Shown here piece after piece: positions 24,720 to 32,568 of a DNA stretch of 64,000 nt. Under the pieces are notes generated by a model. It ran no database searches and was not told the origin of the DNA. It saw only the letters and a list, made by a program, of their open reading frames with translations. Source of the stretch: Rhodospirillales bacterium (GTDB lineage Bacteria > Pseudomonadota > Alphaproteobacteria > Reyranellales > Reyranellaceae); NCBI GenBank assembly GCA_016699855.1, contig CP064988.1, positions 4,678,501-4,742,500 of the forward strand, given 5' to 3'. The translations under genes and the position numbers were made by a program. Positions within the stretch are counted from its first letter, which is position 1; each line of letters starts with the position of its first letter.

Positions 24720-25655
24720 ATGCCGATCCGCGAGATCGACCCGTGGCGGATGCAGTACTTCGCCGGCCGGCCATGCCCCGCGCACGTCCTGATCCCGACC
24801 GAGGACAGCGACGCCTGGTTGTGGAATCCGGAGCATCGCTGGGTCTACGACAAACTGGCGGTCGCCCGTAGCCAGGGTCTGGACGCCGCCCCGCATGGCG
24901 TGGCTCCGCCGGGCTTCCCGGTGTTCTCCAAGCCGATCTACAACCTCAAGGGCATGGGGGCGGGCAGCCGTGTGATCGCCTCGGCGGCGGAGCACGAGGC
25001 CGCCCAGGCGCCCGGCCACATGTGGATGGCGTTGCTGGAAGGGCGCCACGTCAGCACCGACGTCGCGCTGGTCGACGGCGCGCCGCGGTGGTGGCGGCAC
25101 GCCACCGGCGTCGCGGCCGGCGAAGGCACGTTCGACCGGTGGGACGTCCACGCCGGGCCGGACCCGGAGATCGAGGCGTGGTGCGGCGCCTGGTGCGCCC
25201 GCCATCTCGCGGGCTACACCGGCATGGTCAACCTCGAGACGATCGGCGGACGGATCATCGAGGCGCATCTGCGCTTCGCCGATCAATGGCCGGATCTCTA
25301 CGGCGACCGTTGGGTAGACGCCCTGATCCGCCTGTATGCCGACGGCGTCTGGGCGTTCGACGACTCGGGGCGGCGCGAGGGATTCAGCGTGGCGCTGTTC
25401 ATGCCGCACGGCCGCCGCTACCGCCATCCACCGGAGGCGACGCTCGACGCCGCGCGGGCGCTTCCCGGCGTCTCCAGCGTCCAGATCACCTTCCACGAGG
25501 ACCGCCCTCCTGAGTCGCATTCCATGCCACCCGGCGGATTCCGGGTCGCGATCGTGAACTGCTGGGATCGAGCCGCCGGCGAGGCGGCGCGCGAGGCGTT
25601 GCGCGGACATTTCGCGTCGACGCGCGGGTGGGCGCCGGCCCGGGCAACCCCATAG
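24720..25655 (+). CDS. ATP-grasp-like protein, divergent from egtB
   Basis: A 311-residue cytosolic protein. The region 75-185 has ATP-grasp traits: FPVFSKPIYNLKGMGAGSRV (nucleotide-binding Lys and glycine loop), HMWMALLEGRHVSTDVALVD (E-G-x-H-x-S-x-D strand), and GYTGMVNLETIGGRIIEAHL with the metal-binding Glu/Asn pattern. ATP-grasp enzymes ligate a carboxylate to an amine or thiol using ATP. TGGAGG precedes the ATG at 24720. It is divergent from egtBD across 169 bases, so a link with ergothioneine is possible but unproven. Substrate unknown. Confidence 0.7.
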   Translation: MPIREIDPWRMQYFAGRPCPAHVLIPTEDSDAWLWNPEHRWVYDKLAVARSQGLDAAPHGVAPPGFPVFSKPIYNLKGMGAGSRVIASAAEHEAAQAPGHMWMALLEGRHVSTDVALVDGAPRWWRHATGVAAGEGTFDRWDVHAGPDPEIEAWCGAWCARHLAGYTGMVNLETIGGRIIEAHLRFADQWPDLYGDRWVDALIRLYADGVWAFDDSGRREGFSVALFMPHGRRYRHPPEATLDAARALPGVSSVQITFHEDRPPESHSMPPGGFRVAIVNCWDRAAGEAAREALRGHFASTRGWAPARATP

Positions 25656-25735
25656 TCCTCCGGACGTTACAGATACACGGCTTCCGCCGGCGCGAAGCGC
25701 CACGCGGTGGACCCGTCGCGCCTGGAGGGAAAAGA

Positions 25736-26332
25736 ATGGACTACGCCGTCAAGAAGCTGCCGTTCGATCCATCGAAGGTGAAGGGGTTCTCCGAGAAGCT
25801 GTTGGTGAGCCACCACGACAACAACTACGCCGGCGCCGTGAGGCGTCTTAACGCGATCTCGAAGGAGATCGAGGCGCTCGATGTCAAGAAGGCCTCCGTG
25901 TTCACCGTCAACGGGCTGAAGCGCGAGCAGTTGATCGCGCACAACTCGATGGTCATCCACGAGCTCTATTTCGACGCATTGGCCGGCGAAGGTGGAGGTC
26001 CGACCGGAGCGCTGGCGGACGCGCTTGCGCGCGATTTCGGCAGCGTCGAGCGCTGGAGGGCCGAGTTCACCGCCACGGGCAAGGCGCTGGGCGGCGGCTC
26101 CGGCTGGGCCCTGCTGGCCTATTCCCCGCGCGACAAGCGGCTGGTCAACACCTGGGCCGCGGACCACACGATGACGCTGGCCGACGGCCGACTGATCCTG
26201 GCGCTCGACATGTACGAGCACGCCTACCAGATGGACCACGGCGCCAAGGCCGACGCGTACATCGACGCCTTCATGGCCGGCATCCGTTGGGAAAACGCCG
26301 CTGCGCTCCTCGAGCGGGCGGTGCGCGCCTGA
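25736..26332 (+). CDS. Fe/Mn-type superoxide dismutase
   Basis: A 198-residue protein of the iron/manganese superoxide dismutase family, without signal peptide, so cytosolic. The N-terminal helix VKGFSEKLLVSHHDNNYAGA carries the first metal His, IAHNSMVIHELYFDAL the second, and the C-terminal LALDMYEHAYQMDHG the Asp and His ligands. It belongs to the subgroup with GFSEKLL in place of the usual LEPHIS start. TGGAGGGAAAAG precedes the ATG. No EcfG-type promoter was found in its 80-base leader; it follows the ATP-grasp gene. Confidence 0.9.
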   Translation: MDYAVKKLPFDPSKVKGFSEKLLVSHHDNNYAGAVRRLNAISKEIEALDVKKASVFTVNGLKREQLIAHNSMVIHELYFDALAGEGGGPTGALADALARDFGSVERWRAEFTATGKALGGGSGWALLAYSPRDKRLVNTWAADHTMTLADGRLILALDMYEHAYQMDHGAKADAYIDAFMAGIRWENAAALLERAVRA

Positions 26333-26357
26333 CCGGCCACGCCAGCGCGGGGAGGGC

Positions 26358-26382
26358 GGAACCACCGGCGCGCCCGCGCGTT
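26358..26382 (+). promoter_or_regulatory. EcfG-type (general stress) promoter
   Basis: Exact GGAAC (26358-26362), 16-base spacer, CGTT (26379-26382), 30 bases before the ATG of the exported PRC-barrel gene. Confidence 0.85.
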
Positions 26383-26412
26383 GGACGGGCGTACCCCGAT
26401 GAAGGACACGCC

Positions 26413-26808
26413 ATGAAATCCCCGTCTCTGCTCGCCGCTGCGGCGATCGTCGCCGTCCCCCTCCTATTCTGCACGGCGGCCCTCGGCCAGGGCCAGCCCC
26501 AGACCGTCGAACTCGTCAAGGTCGATGTCGTGCGCGTGTCGACCGGCTTCCGGGCGTCGAGCGTCATCGGAAGCGCCGTGATCAACTCGGCGGGCGAGAC
26601 GGTCGGGAAGATCGACGAGGTCATCATCAGCGCCGACGGCAAAGCGCCTTACGCCATCCTCTCGGTCGGCGGATTCCTGGGCATGGGAACCCGACTGGTC
26701 GCCGTGCCGTACGACGCGCTTCGTTTCGCGGACAACAAGGTGATGCTGCCCGGAGCGACGAAGGAAGGTCTGCAGAACCTGCCGGAGTTCAAATACTCGA
26801 AGGAGTAG
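26413..26808 (+). CDS. Exported PRC-barrel domain protein
   Basis: A 131-residue precursor: signal peptide (LLAAAAIVAVPLLFCTAALG, cleaved near LGQG), then a PRC-barrel at about 45-110 with FRASSVIGSAVINSAGETVG, KAPYAILSVGGFLGMGTRLV and VPYDALRF. It shares the GGFLGMG loop with the cytosolic PRC protein at 13,115. GAAGGA precedes the ATG and an exact EcfG-type promoter lies 30 bases upstream, so it is a strong general-stress target. Expected in the periplasm; function unknown. Confidence 0.9.
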   Translation: MKSPSLLAAAAIVAVPLLFCTAALGQGQPQTVELVKVDVVRVSTGFRASSVIGSAVINSAGETVGKIDEVIISADGKAPYAILSVGGFLGMGTRLVAVPYDALRFADNKVMLPGATKEGLQNLPEFKYSKE

Positions 26809-26864
26809 GACGCACGGCGGCGGCCGCCGAACCTTGTCGTGTTCCAGTGGTTCGGGAGATCGCC

Positions 26865-27125
26865 ATGTCCGTCGACCAACGCGAATCGGGGTTCCGCGTG
26901 ACCCATATGAAGGTGGGCGAGCGCCTCTATCCCATCGGCGGCTACGCCGAGGCGTCGCGCATGTTCCGGGCGGCGCTCGCGCGCTGGCCGGGCCGCCAGA
27001 CGGAGGTGTCATGTCCCGACCTGTGCGACGCCGACGGTCGCGAGCTGGGCTACGTGAACCTCAAAGGACAATGCTGGATCGGCCAACGCGCCCGGGCGTT
27101 CTGCGTGTACGAGCCGTCGGGCTGA
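26865..27125 (+). CDS. Small protein of unknown function
   Basis: An 86-residue protein from ATG 26865 (GGGAG upstream). It contains GERLYPIGGYAEASRMFRAA and a short stretch with three Cys (VSCPDLCDADG and GQCWIG), perhaps metal- or disulfide-related, and ends AFCVYEPSG. It has no signal peptide. It follows the exported PRC-barrel gene by 56 bases and may share its promoter. It is the last gene before the phyH remnant. No family recognised. Confidence 0.6.
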   Translation: MSVDQRESGFRVTHMKVGERLYPIGGYAEASRMFRAALARWPGRQTEVSCPDLCDADGRELGYVNLKGQCWIGQRARAFCVYEPSG

Positions 27126-27150
27126 TCGTCACAGCCCTATCGGACGGACC

Positions 27151-27290
27151 TGGGCGCCAAGCGCGTTGATCGAGCGCCGCACGCCGCGCCAGCGCCGCCT
27201 GCGCGGCGATCCCGGGCCCGATCTCCGGCCCGGCGATTTCTTCCACGCGCCGGTGGACCGCGAGGCGCTGATGGCCGGCGGCGCCCGAGC
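27151..27290 (+). pseudogene. Remnant of a phyH 3' end, direct repeat of 281-401
   Basis: Bases 27168-27288 match 281-401 without gaps, with 11 differences in 121 (91%). The encoded end, RTPRQRRLRGDPGPD then LRPGDFFHAPVDREALMAGG, copies the C-terminus of the first gene in the window, and weaker similarity reaches back to about 27,151. The stop codon has become CGA, and no upstream PhyH sequence is left, so this is a fragment, not a gene. Confidence 0.85.
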
Positions 27291-27301
27291 GCCGAGATTC
27301 C

Positions 27302-28357
27302 TCAGCGGTGGGACGGCGCCCGCCGGCCTCCGGCGGCGCCGTACTCGATCTGGTCGTTCGCCTCCCACCAGCGCTGGTACTCAGACACCACGTCGATGGC
27401 GCAGCAGACCAGCGGCACCACCTTGGTGCCGAATCCCAGCAGGCGCTGCCCGCCGCGGCTGGCGTCCACGGCGCCCTTGCCCACGGTCGCCATGCGGGCT
27501 TCGATCTCCTGGATTTCGGCGGCGTTCTGCGAGATCGAGCGCTGCATCGCCTGGCGGATGCCCGATCCCGGCCGCTCGGCCAGCATCTGCCGCTGGGTCG
27601 CCTCCATCTGCGCGCGCAACCGCAGCACTTCCTCGCGCATGACGCCGAGCTCCTTGGTGTAGTTGGCGGTCGCGCGTCCCAGCGCGGTGCGGGCGCCGTC
27701 GATCGAGCCGTCCTTGACCAGCTCGAACGCCTTGTTCGATATCTCGCCCAGGGTGACTGCGCCGCTCTGCGCGCTCCACAGCGCGAACGCCTTCAACGAC
27801 GCCATCGAATGCTCGCTCTGGGCGAACGCGATCACGGATTTGGTGCCGAGCACGATCACGAAGGTCGCGCCGGCCCGCGCCACGCCGGCCACCGGCGCCA
27901 GGCAGCACAGCGCCACCGTGCAGACGGCCTGGACGTTGTTCCACGTCCGCGCGGCGCTGGTGAGCGCGGCGTCGGCGGCGGCGTTGTGGGCCTCGGCGGC
28001 GTCGAACTTGGCCCGGATCTCCCCCCATCGCCGGTCGCGCTGGGCCTGCATCGACGTGAGGAACCGCAGCTGAGCCGCGGGGTTCGACAGCAGGCCGCGA
28101 TAGTCGGCCAGCATGTTGTTGTAGACCTGAAGCGCGGCCGCCCGGCGCTGGTTCGGCGTGAGGCGCTCGGTCACGCGCTGCGCCGAGCCGCCGGCCATTC
28201 CCAAGGCATTGCCCAGGCCCCAGAGCATGCCCGTCGACTCCGAGATGAGCAGGGTGTCGGAGGCGAGCACCCTCACGTAGGCGCAGGAATACAGGAACGC
28301 ACCCAACTCCTTGGGGTCGACGAGCAACGTCTCGAAGGTCGGCTGGGATTGGGCCAT
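27302..28357 (-). CDS. Large protein of unknown function with coiled coil and hydrophobic centre
   Basis: A 351-residue protein from ATG 28357. The first 130 residues are helical (ERLTPNQRRAAALQVYNNML). A hydrophobic stretch (VQAVCTVALCCLAPVAGVAR then AGATFVIVLGTKSVIAFAQ) around 150-185 could span or associate with a membrane. A coiled coil follows at about 240-310 (LGVMREEVLRLRAQMEATQR). It ends with a second hydrophobic patch VVPLVCCAIDVVSEYQ. No known domain was recognised. It is the first gene to the right of the phyH remnant and reads towards it. Confidence 0.75.
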   Translation of the reverse strand: MAQSQPTFETLLVDPKELGAFLYSCAYVRVLASDTLLISESTGMLWGLGNALGMAGGSAQRVTERLTPNQRRAAALQVYNNMLADYRGLLSNPAAQLRFLTSMQAQRDRRWGEIRAKFDAAEAHNAAADAALTSAARTWNNVQAVCTVALCCLAPVAGVARAGATFVIVLGTKSVIAFAQSEHSMASLKAFALWSAQSGAVTLGEISNKAFELVKDGSIDGARTALGRATANYTKELGVMREEVLRLRAQMEATQRQMLAERPGSGIRQAMQRSISQNAAEIQEIEARMATVGKGAVDASRGGQRLLGFGTKVVPLVCCAIDVVSEYQRWWEANDQIEYGAAGGRRAPSHR

Positions 28358-28655
28358 GCGGTTTGTCCCGCGCGCGATGCGGGTCCTCGTCGGATCGGGC
28401 AACGCAACCGCGCCGGCGGGCGCGGCTGGCGGCGCGAAGTGTACGCCGTCGGCCGCGGGAAGAACACTCCCGGTCGGCGGACGGGTCCGCCACCCCCGGC
28501 CGGCGCAGGTGAAACGGAGCGTCGCGGCTTTCGGGTCCGGCATGGCGGCGCCTACTCTGTTGTTTCGGCACGGGCGATACCGTAGCGTCGCTGCGGGAAG
28601 GGCCCTCGGCGCCGGCGTCGACCGGGGCCGCACCGGACATCGCGGGAGGATCGAC

Positions 28656-29888
28656 ATGTCGCGCAGAATGATCGGCACGGGCGCGTCGCGCCGCGCTTTC
28701 ATCGCCGGGACGACCGCCATGGCGGCCGGATCGCTCGGCCTTCCGTCGATCGGCGGCGCCCAGGCGAAGCCGGTCAAAGTCGGCCTCATCCATCCGGTCA
28801 CCGGTTTCGTCGCCTACAACGGCCAGCAGAGCCGGCTTGGCGCGACGATGGCGATCGAGGACCTCAACCGGGCGGGCGGCGTCAAGTCGATGGGCGGCGC
28901 GAAGCTGGAGGCGGTGCTGGGCGACAGCCAGTCCAAGGTCGAGGTCGGGGTCAGCGAGGTCGAGAAGATGAACGAGGCCGGGGTCGCGGCCTATGTCGGC
29001 TGCTTCCAGAGTCCGGTCGGCATCGCCGCCACCCAGGCGGCCGCCAAGTACAACACGCCGTTCCTGATCGATGTCGGCGCGTCGGACCTGCTGGTCAAGC
29101 GCGGTCTGAAGAACGTTTTCCGCATGAAGCCGGGCTTCGGCCGGTGCGTCGACGACGGCATCGCGGCGCTCGGCGCCCTCAACAAGGGCGCCGGTGGCGG
29201 CGCCAAGACGGCGGTGATCGTGCACGAGAGCGGCGAGTTCGGCACCGGCACCGCCAAGCTGCTGGCCGGCAAGCTGCCGTCGATCGGCATCGAGGCGAAG
29301 GAGCTGATCGCGCACGACAATCCGACCCGCAATTTCGACAACATCGCGCTGCGCATCCGCTCGCTGGCGCCGCACATCGTCATGATGTCGAACTACGGCA
29401 ACGAGTACATGCTGCTCGCCCGCACGCTGTTCCAGCAGAAGGTCGACCTGATGGGCATGTTCTCGGTGCTCGGCGGCGGCTTCAACTACAAGTTCGTCAA
29501 GGAGATGGCGGACGCCTCGCAGTACATGATGGACACCAACCATTGGTTCAATCCGCTCAGCGCGTCGGCGCAGGCGCTGAAGAAGCGGGTCGAGGCCGGC
29601 GGCGCCCTCTTCACTTTCGAGGTCTACCTTTCCTACACCAGCGTCGCGCTGCTGGCCGACGCGCTGGAGCGGGCCGGCTCGGCCGACAAGGAGAAGCTGA
29701 TCGACGCGCTGGGCAAGTCGACTTTCAAGGCCGATCTGATGCCCTACGGCCCGACCAAGTTCGTCGACGGGCAGAACGAGGGCGGCCTTCCGGCGGTCAT
29801 GCAGTCGCTCAAGGGCGAGATCGAGGTGGTCGCGCCGGCCCAGTTCGCCTCGGCCAAGGCGGTGTTCCCGCGGCCGAAATTCAACTGA
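28656..29888 (+). CDS. Liv-type ABC transporter substrate-binding protein
   Basis: A 410-residue precursor of the periplasmic-binding-protein type I family. A Tat-like signal (SRRAFIAGTTAMAAGSLGLP) ends near GGAQA; the mature part starts KVGLIHPVTGFVAYNGQQSR and includes VEKMNEAGVAAYVGCFQS, the usual opening for branched-chain amino acid or urea/amide binders. GGGAGGA precedes ATG 28656. Permease and ATPase genes follow directly on the same strand (29950-33262), so this protein delivers their substrate, whose nature cannot be read from sequence alone. Confidence 0.9.
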   Translation: MSRRMIGTGASRRAFIAGTTAMAAGSLGLPSIGGAQAKPVKVGLIHPVTGFVAYNGQQSRLGATMAIEDLNRAGGVKSMGGAKLEAVLGDSQSKVEVGVSEVEKMNEAGVAAYVGCFQSPVGIAATQAAAKYNTPFLIDVGASDLLVKRGLKNVFRMKPGFGRCVDDGIAALGALNKGAGGGAKTAVIVHESGEFGTGTAKLLAGKLPSIGIEAKELIAHDNPTRNFDNIALRIRSLAPHIVMMSNYGNEYMLLARTLFQQKVDLMGMFSVLGGGFNYKFVKEMADASQYMMDTNHWFNPLSASAQALKKRVEAGGALFTFEVYLSYTSVALLADALERAGSADKEKLIDALGKSTFKADLMPYGPTKFVDGQNEGGLPAVMQSLKGEIEVVAPAQFASAKAVFPRPKFN

Positions 29889-29949
29889 CCGGAAATCCGG
29901 CGGCCGGCGGACGGAAGCGCGCTCCCGGCCGGCCGGCGCGCGCGCCGCG

Positions 29950-30819
29950 ATGACCCTCGACATCGCCTTCGCCGGCATCGTCAACGGGTTGATGGCGGGC
30001 GGCGTCTACGTGCTGGTCGCCGTCGGCCTGACGTTGATCTACGGCGTCCTGCACATCGTCAATTTCGCGCACGGCAGCCTGCTCATGCTGGCGATGTACG
30101 CGGTGCTCTACCTGTTCCGCCAGCCCGTCGGCCTCGATCCTTACCTCGCCTTGCCGGTCGTCGCCGGCGGCGCCTTCGCCTTTGGCTACGCGCTCTACCG
30201 CGGCGTCATCGGGCGCTTCAGCGGCGGCAAGGACGACAACATCCTGCTGATCACGCTGGGCCTGTCGATCATCATCGACAACGCCGCGCTGTTCCTGTTC
30301 ACCGGCGACACCCAGACGATCGACGTGTCCTACGCCGGCCGTTTCGTCACGCTGGGCCCCGCGCTGCTGCCGCTGCCCAAGCTGATCTCGTTCGGCGCGT
30401 CGTTGCTGCTGTGCGCGCTGCTCGGCGCCTTCATCGCGCTGACGGACACGGGCAAGGCGATCCGCGCGGTCGCCAAGGAGCGCCAAGGCGCGCGCCTGGT
30501 CGGGATCGACGTCGAGAACGTGTTCGCCATCTCCTACGGCATCGGCGTCGCCTGCCTCGGCGCGGCCGCCTGTTTGCTCATGCCGTTCTTCTACGTCAGC
30601 CCGTCGTCGGGCCACGCCTTCGTGCTCATCGCATTCACCACGGTCGTGCTCGGCGGCATGGGCAGTTTCGCCGGCGCGCTGGTCGGCGGGCTGCTGATCG
30701 GGATCGTGGAATCGCTCGGAGGGCTGCGGTTCGGGGAGCAGCTCGGCCAGATCGGGATCCCGGCGGTGTTCATCGCCATCCTGCTGCTGCGGCCGGCCGG
30801 CCTGTTCGGGGAGCGGTGA
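29950..30819 (+). CDS. Liv-type ABC permease (LivH-like)
   Basis: A 289-residue integral membrane protein with about eight helices, beginning DIAFAGIVNGLMAGGVYVLV. It has the LivH motif NFAHGSLLMLAMY and the cytoplasmic loop TDTGKAIRAVAKERQGARLV that contacts the ATPases. The stop overlaps the ATG of the second permease gene (TGATG at 30817-30821). It forms the channel with the next protein. Full length for the family. Confidence 0.92.
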   Translation: MTLDIAFAGIVNGLMAGGVYVLVAVGLTLIYGVLHIVNFAHGSLLMLAMYAVLYLFRQPVGLDPYLALPVVAGGAFAFGYALYRGVIGRFSGGKDDNILLITLGLSIIIDNAALFLFTGDTQTIDVSYAGRFVTLGPALLPLPKLISFGASLLLCALLGAFIALTDTGKAIRAVAKERQGARLVGIDVENVFAISYGIGVACLGAAACLLMPFFYVSPSSGHAFVLIAFTTVVLGGMGSFAGALVGGLLIGIVESLGGLRFGEQLGQIGIPAVFIAILLLRPAGLFGER

Positions 30820-31820
30820 TGCCGCGGCGGGCGGCGATCTGGTGCGCGCTCGGCCTCGGCGCGGCCGTGGTCTATCCGCTGCTGTTCGGCGGGCCGGCGC
30901 CGCTGCTGTGGCGGTCGAGCTACGCCCTCAACGTCGCGTTCCTGATCCTGTTCGCGGCATTCATCGGCCAGAGCTGGAACGTCGCGGGCGGGTTCGCCGG
31001 CCAGACGTCGTTCGGCCATGTCGTGTTCTTCGGCACCGGCGCCTACGTGTCGACGATCCTGCACGTCACCTGGGGTTGGAACCCGTGGGCGGCCTGGCCG
31101 ATGGCGGCCGCCGCTGGCGCCATCGTCGGCTGGCTCATCGCGACGCTGAGCTTCCGCGCGGGTCTTCGTGGCTCGTATTTCGCGCTGATCACGCTGGCCT
31201 TCGCCGAGGCGTTCCGGATCTTGGCCAACTCGGCGCCGTTCACGCGTGGCGGGCTGGGTATGCTGATCACCGCCGATCCACGGGCGGCGAACTTCCAGTT
31301 CCGCGATCCCGTCTGGTTCTACTACGTGGCGCTGGCGCTGTGCGTGGCGTCGCTGGCGCTGGCGTGGTGGCTGACGCGCTCGCGCTTCGGCGCCCGGCTC
31401 GTCGCCATCCGCGAGAACGAGGACGCCGCCCGCGCCCTGGGGATCGACGTGTTCCGCGAGAAGGTGCGGGCGCTGACGCTTTCCGGCGCGATGTGCGCGG
31501 CCGGCGGCACGGTGTACGCCCAGAAATACCTCTACATCGATCCGTCGATCGCGTTCGGCGTCGACAAATCCGTGGAGATGCTGCTGGTCAGCATGATCGG
31601 AGGGGCGGGCACGGTGTTCGGTCCGCTGATCGGCGCCACCGCGCTGCATCTCGTCGGCGAGGTCACGCGCGATCTTGGCAACATGGTGCCGGGCGTCAAG
31701 AACGCCCAGCCGCTGGCGCTGATCGTCTACGGCGTGATCCTGATCGCCATCGTGCGCTACCTGCCGGACGGGCTCATGAGCCTGTTCCGGCGCGCGCGAC
31801 GTCGGGGCGGGGGCGCGTAG
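30819..31820 (+). CDS. Liv-type ABC permease (LivM-like)
   Basis: A 333-residue integral membrane protein. The family motif WNVAGGFAGQTSFGHVVFFG and the EAA-like cytoplasmic loop AIRENEDAARALGIDVFREK are clear, followed by the glycine-rich motif MLLVSMIGGAGTVFGPLIGA. It starts inside the stop of the LivH-like gene and is followed after four bases by the ATPase genes, a tight operon. The tail RRARRRGGGA is basic. It pairs with LivH-like 29950 to form the pore. Confidence 0.92.
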   Translation: MPRRAAIWCALGLGAAVVYPLLFGGPAPLLWRSSYALNVAFLILFAAFIGQSWNVAGGFAGQTSFGHVVFFGTGAYVSTILHVTWGWNPWAAWPMAAAAGAIVGWLIATLSFRAGLRGSYFALITLAFAEAFRILANSAPFTRGGLGMLITADPRAANFQFRDPVWFYYVALALCVASLALAWWLTRSRFGARLVAIRENEDAARALGIDVFREKVRALTLSGAMCAAGGTVYAQKYLYIDPSIAFGVDKSVEMLLVSMIGGAGTVFGPLIGATALHLVGEVTRDLGNMVPGVKNAQPLALIVYGVILIAIVRYLPDGLMSLFRRARRRGGGA

Positions 31821-31824
31821 GCCT

Positions 31825-32568
31825 ATGCTCATCGTCCGCGGCCTTACCAAGCGGTTCGGCGGCCTCACCGCCGTCGACGGGGCGTCGCTCGACGTGGACG
31901 AGGGCGCGATCGTCGGCTTGATCGGGCCGAACGGTGCCGGCAAGACGACGCTCTTCGCCACCATCGCCGGATTCCACAAGCCCGACGCCGGCGCGGTCTC
32001 GTTCCGGGGTGGCGACATCACGGGCCTGCCGCCGCACCGGATCTGCGCGCTGGGGATGGCGCGGACGTTCCAGATCACGCAGCCGTTCGCGCGCCTGTCG
32101 GTTCTCGACAACATCATGGTCGGCGCCTACCTGCGCACCGCCGAACGCCGCCGGGCCGAAAGCGCGGCCATGGACGTCGGCCGCCGTGTCGGCCTTGGCG
32201 ACCGGTTGGATATGCCGGCGACCGATCTGACGGTCGCGGGCCGCAAGCGACTCGAACTCGCGCGCGCGCTGGCCACCGGGCCGGCGCTGCTGCTGCTCGA
32301 CGAGGTGATGGCCGGCCTCAACCCGACGGAGGTCGACGAGATCGTAGCGGTCGTGCGCGGCATCCGCGCCGGCGGCGTGACGATCCTGCTGATCGAGCAC
32401 GTCATGCAGGCGGTCGTCAGCCTGGCGGAGCGGGTCTACGTGCTGAACGACGGGCGGATGATCGCCGAGGGCGCGCCCGGCGCCATCGCCGCCGATCCCG
32501 CCGTCGTCGAGGCCTATCTCGGGCACGGCGCGGCGGGCCGGATGCGGGCGGGCGCCGGGCATGCTTGA
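31825..32568 (+). CDS. Liv-type ABC ATPase (LivG-like)
   Basis: A 247-residue ATPase: Walker A GPNGAGKTTLF at about 34-44, Q-loop ARTFQITQPFARLSVLDNIM, Walker B ALLLLDEVMAGLNPTE, and H-loop LIEHVM. The ABC signature is unusual, LTVAGRKRLELAR in place of LSYGQ-type sequence, a variation seen in some LivG proteins. The extended helix between Q-loop and signature is typical of LivG. It overlaps the next ATPase gene by eight bases. Energises import through the two permeases upstream. Confidence 0.92.
   Translation: MLIVRGLTKRFGGLTAVDGASLDVDEGAIVGLIGPNGAGKTTLFATIAGFHKPDAGAVSFRGGDITGLPPHRICALGMARTFQITQPFARLSVLDNIMVGAYLRTAERRRAESAAMDVGRRVGLGDRLDMPATDLTVAGRKRLELARALATGPALLLLDEVMAGLNPTEVDEIVAVVRGIRAGGVTILLIEHVMQAVVSLAERVYVLNDGRMIAEGAPGAIAADPAVVEAYLGHGAAGRMRAGAGHA

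Larger units (their letters stand above)
402..27150. other. General-stress gene block bounded by duplicated phyH 3' ends
   Basis: This stretch lies between the intact phyH 3' end and its decayed copy. It carries the regulators PhyR, NepR, two EcfG-type sigma factors and two sensor kinases, with eight exact EcfG-type promoters in front of stress genes, whereas the DNA on its right is transport and catabolism. The layout resembles an insertion that regenerated the 3' end of its target gene, but no integrase or transposase was found inside, so the boundaries are an inference from the repeat. Confidence 0.4.

Noticed and set aside
402..27150. Integrase, transposase or phage genes inside the repeat-bounded block
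   Set aside because: None was found; the holin-like gene belongs to a chromosomal DUF883 operon and is no evidence of a prophage.
27291..27642. Continuation of the phyH remnant frame into a longer protein
   Set aside because: The frame runs antisense through the next gene and has no PhyH similarity after 27,290.
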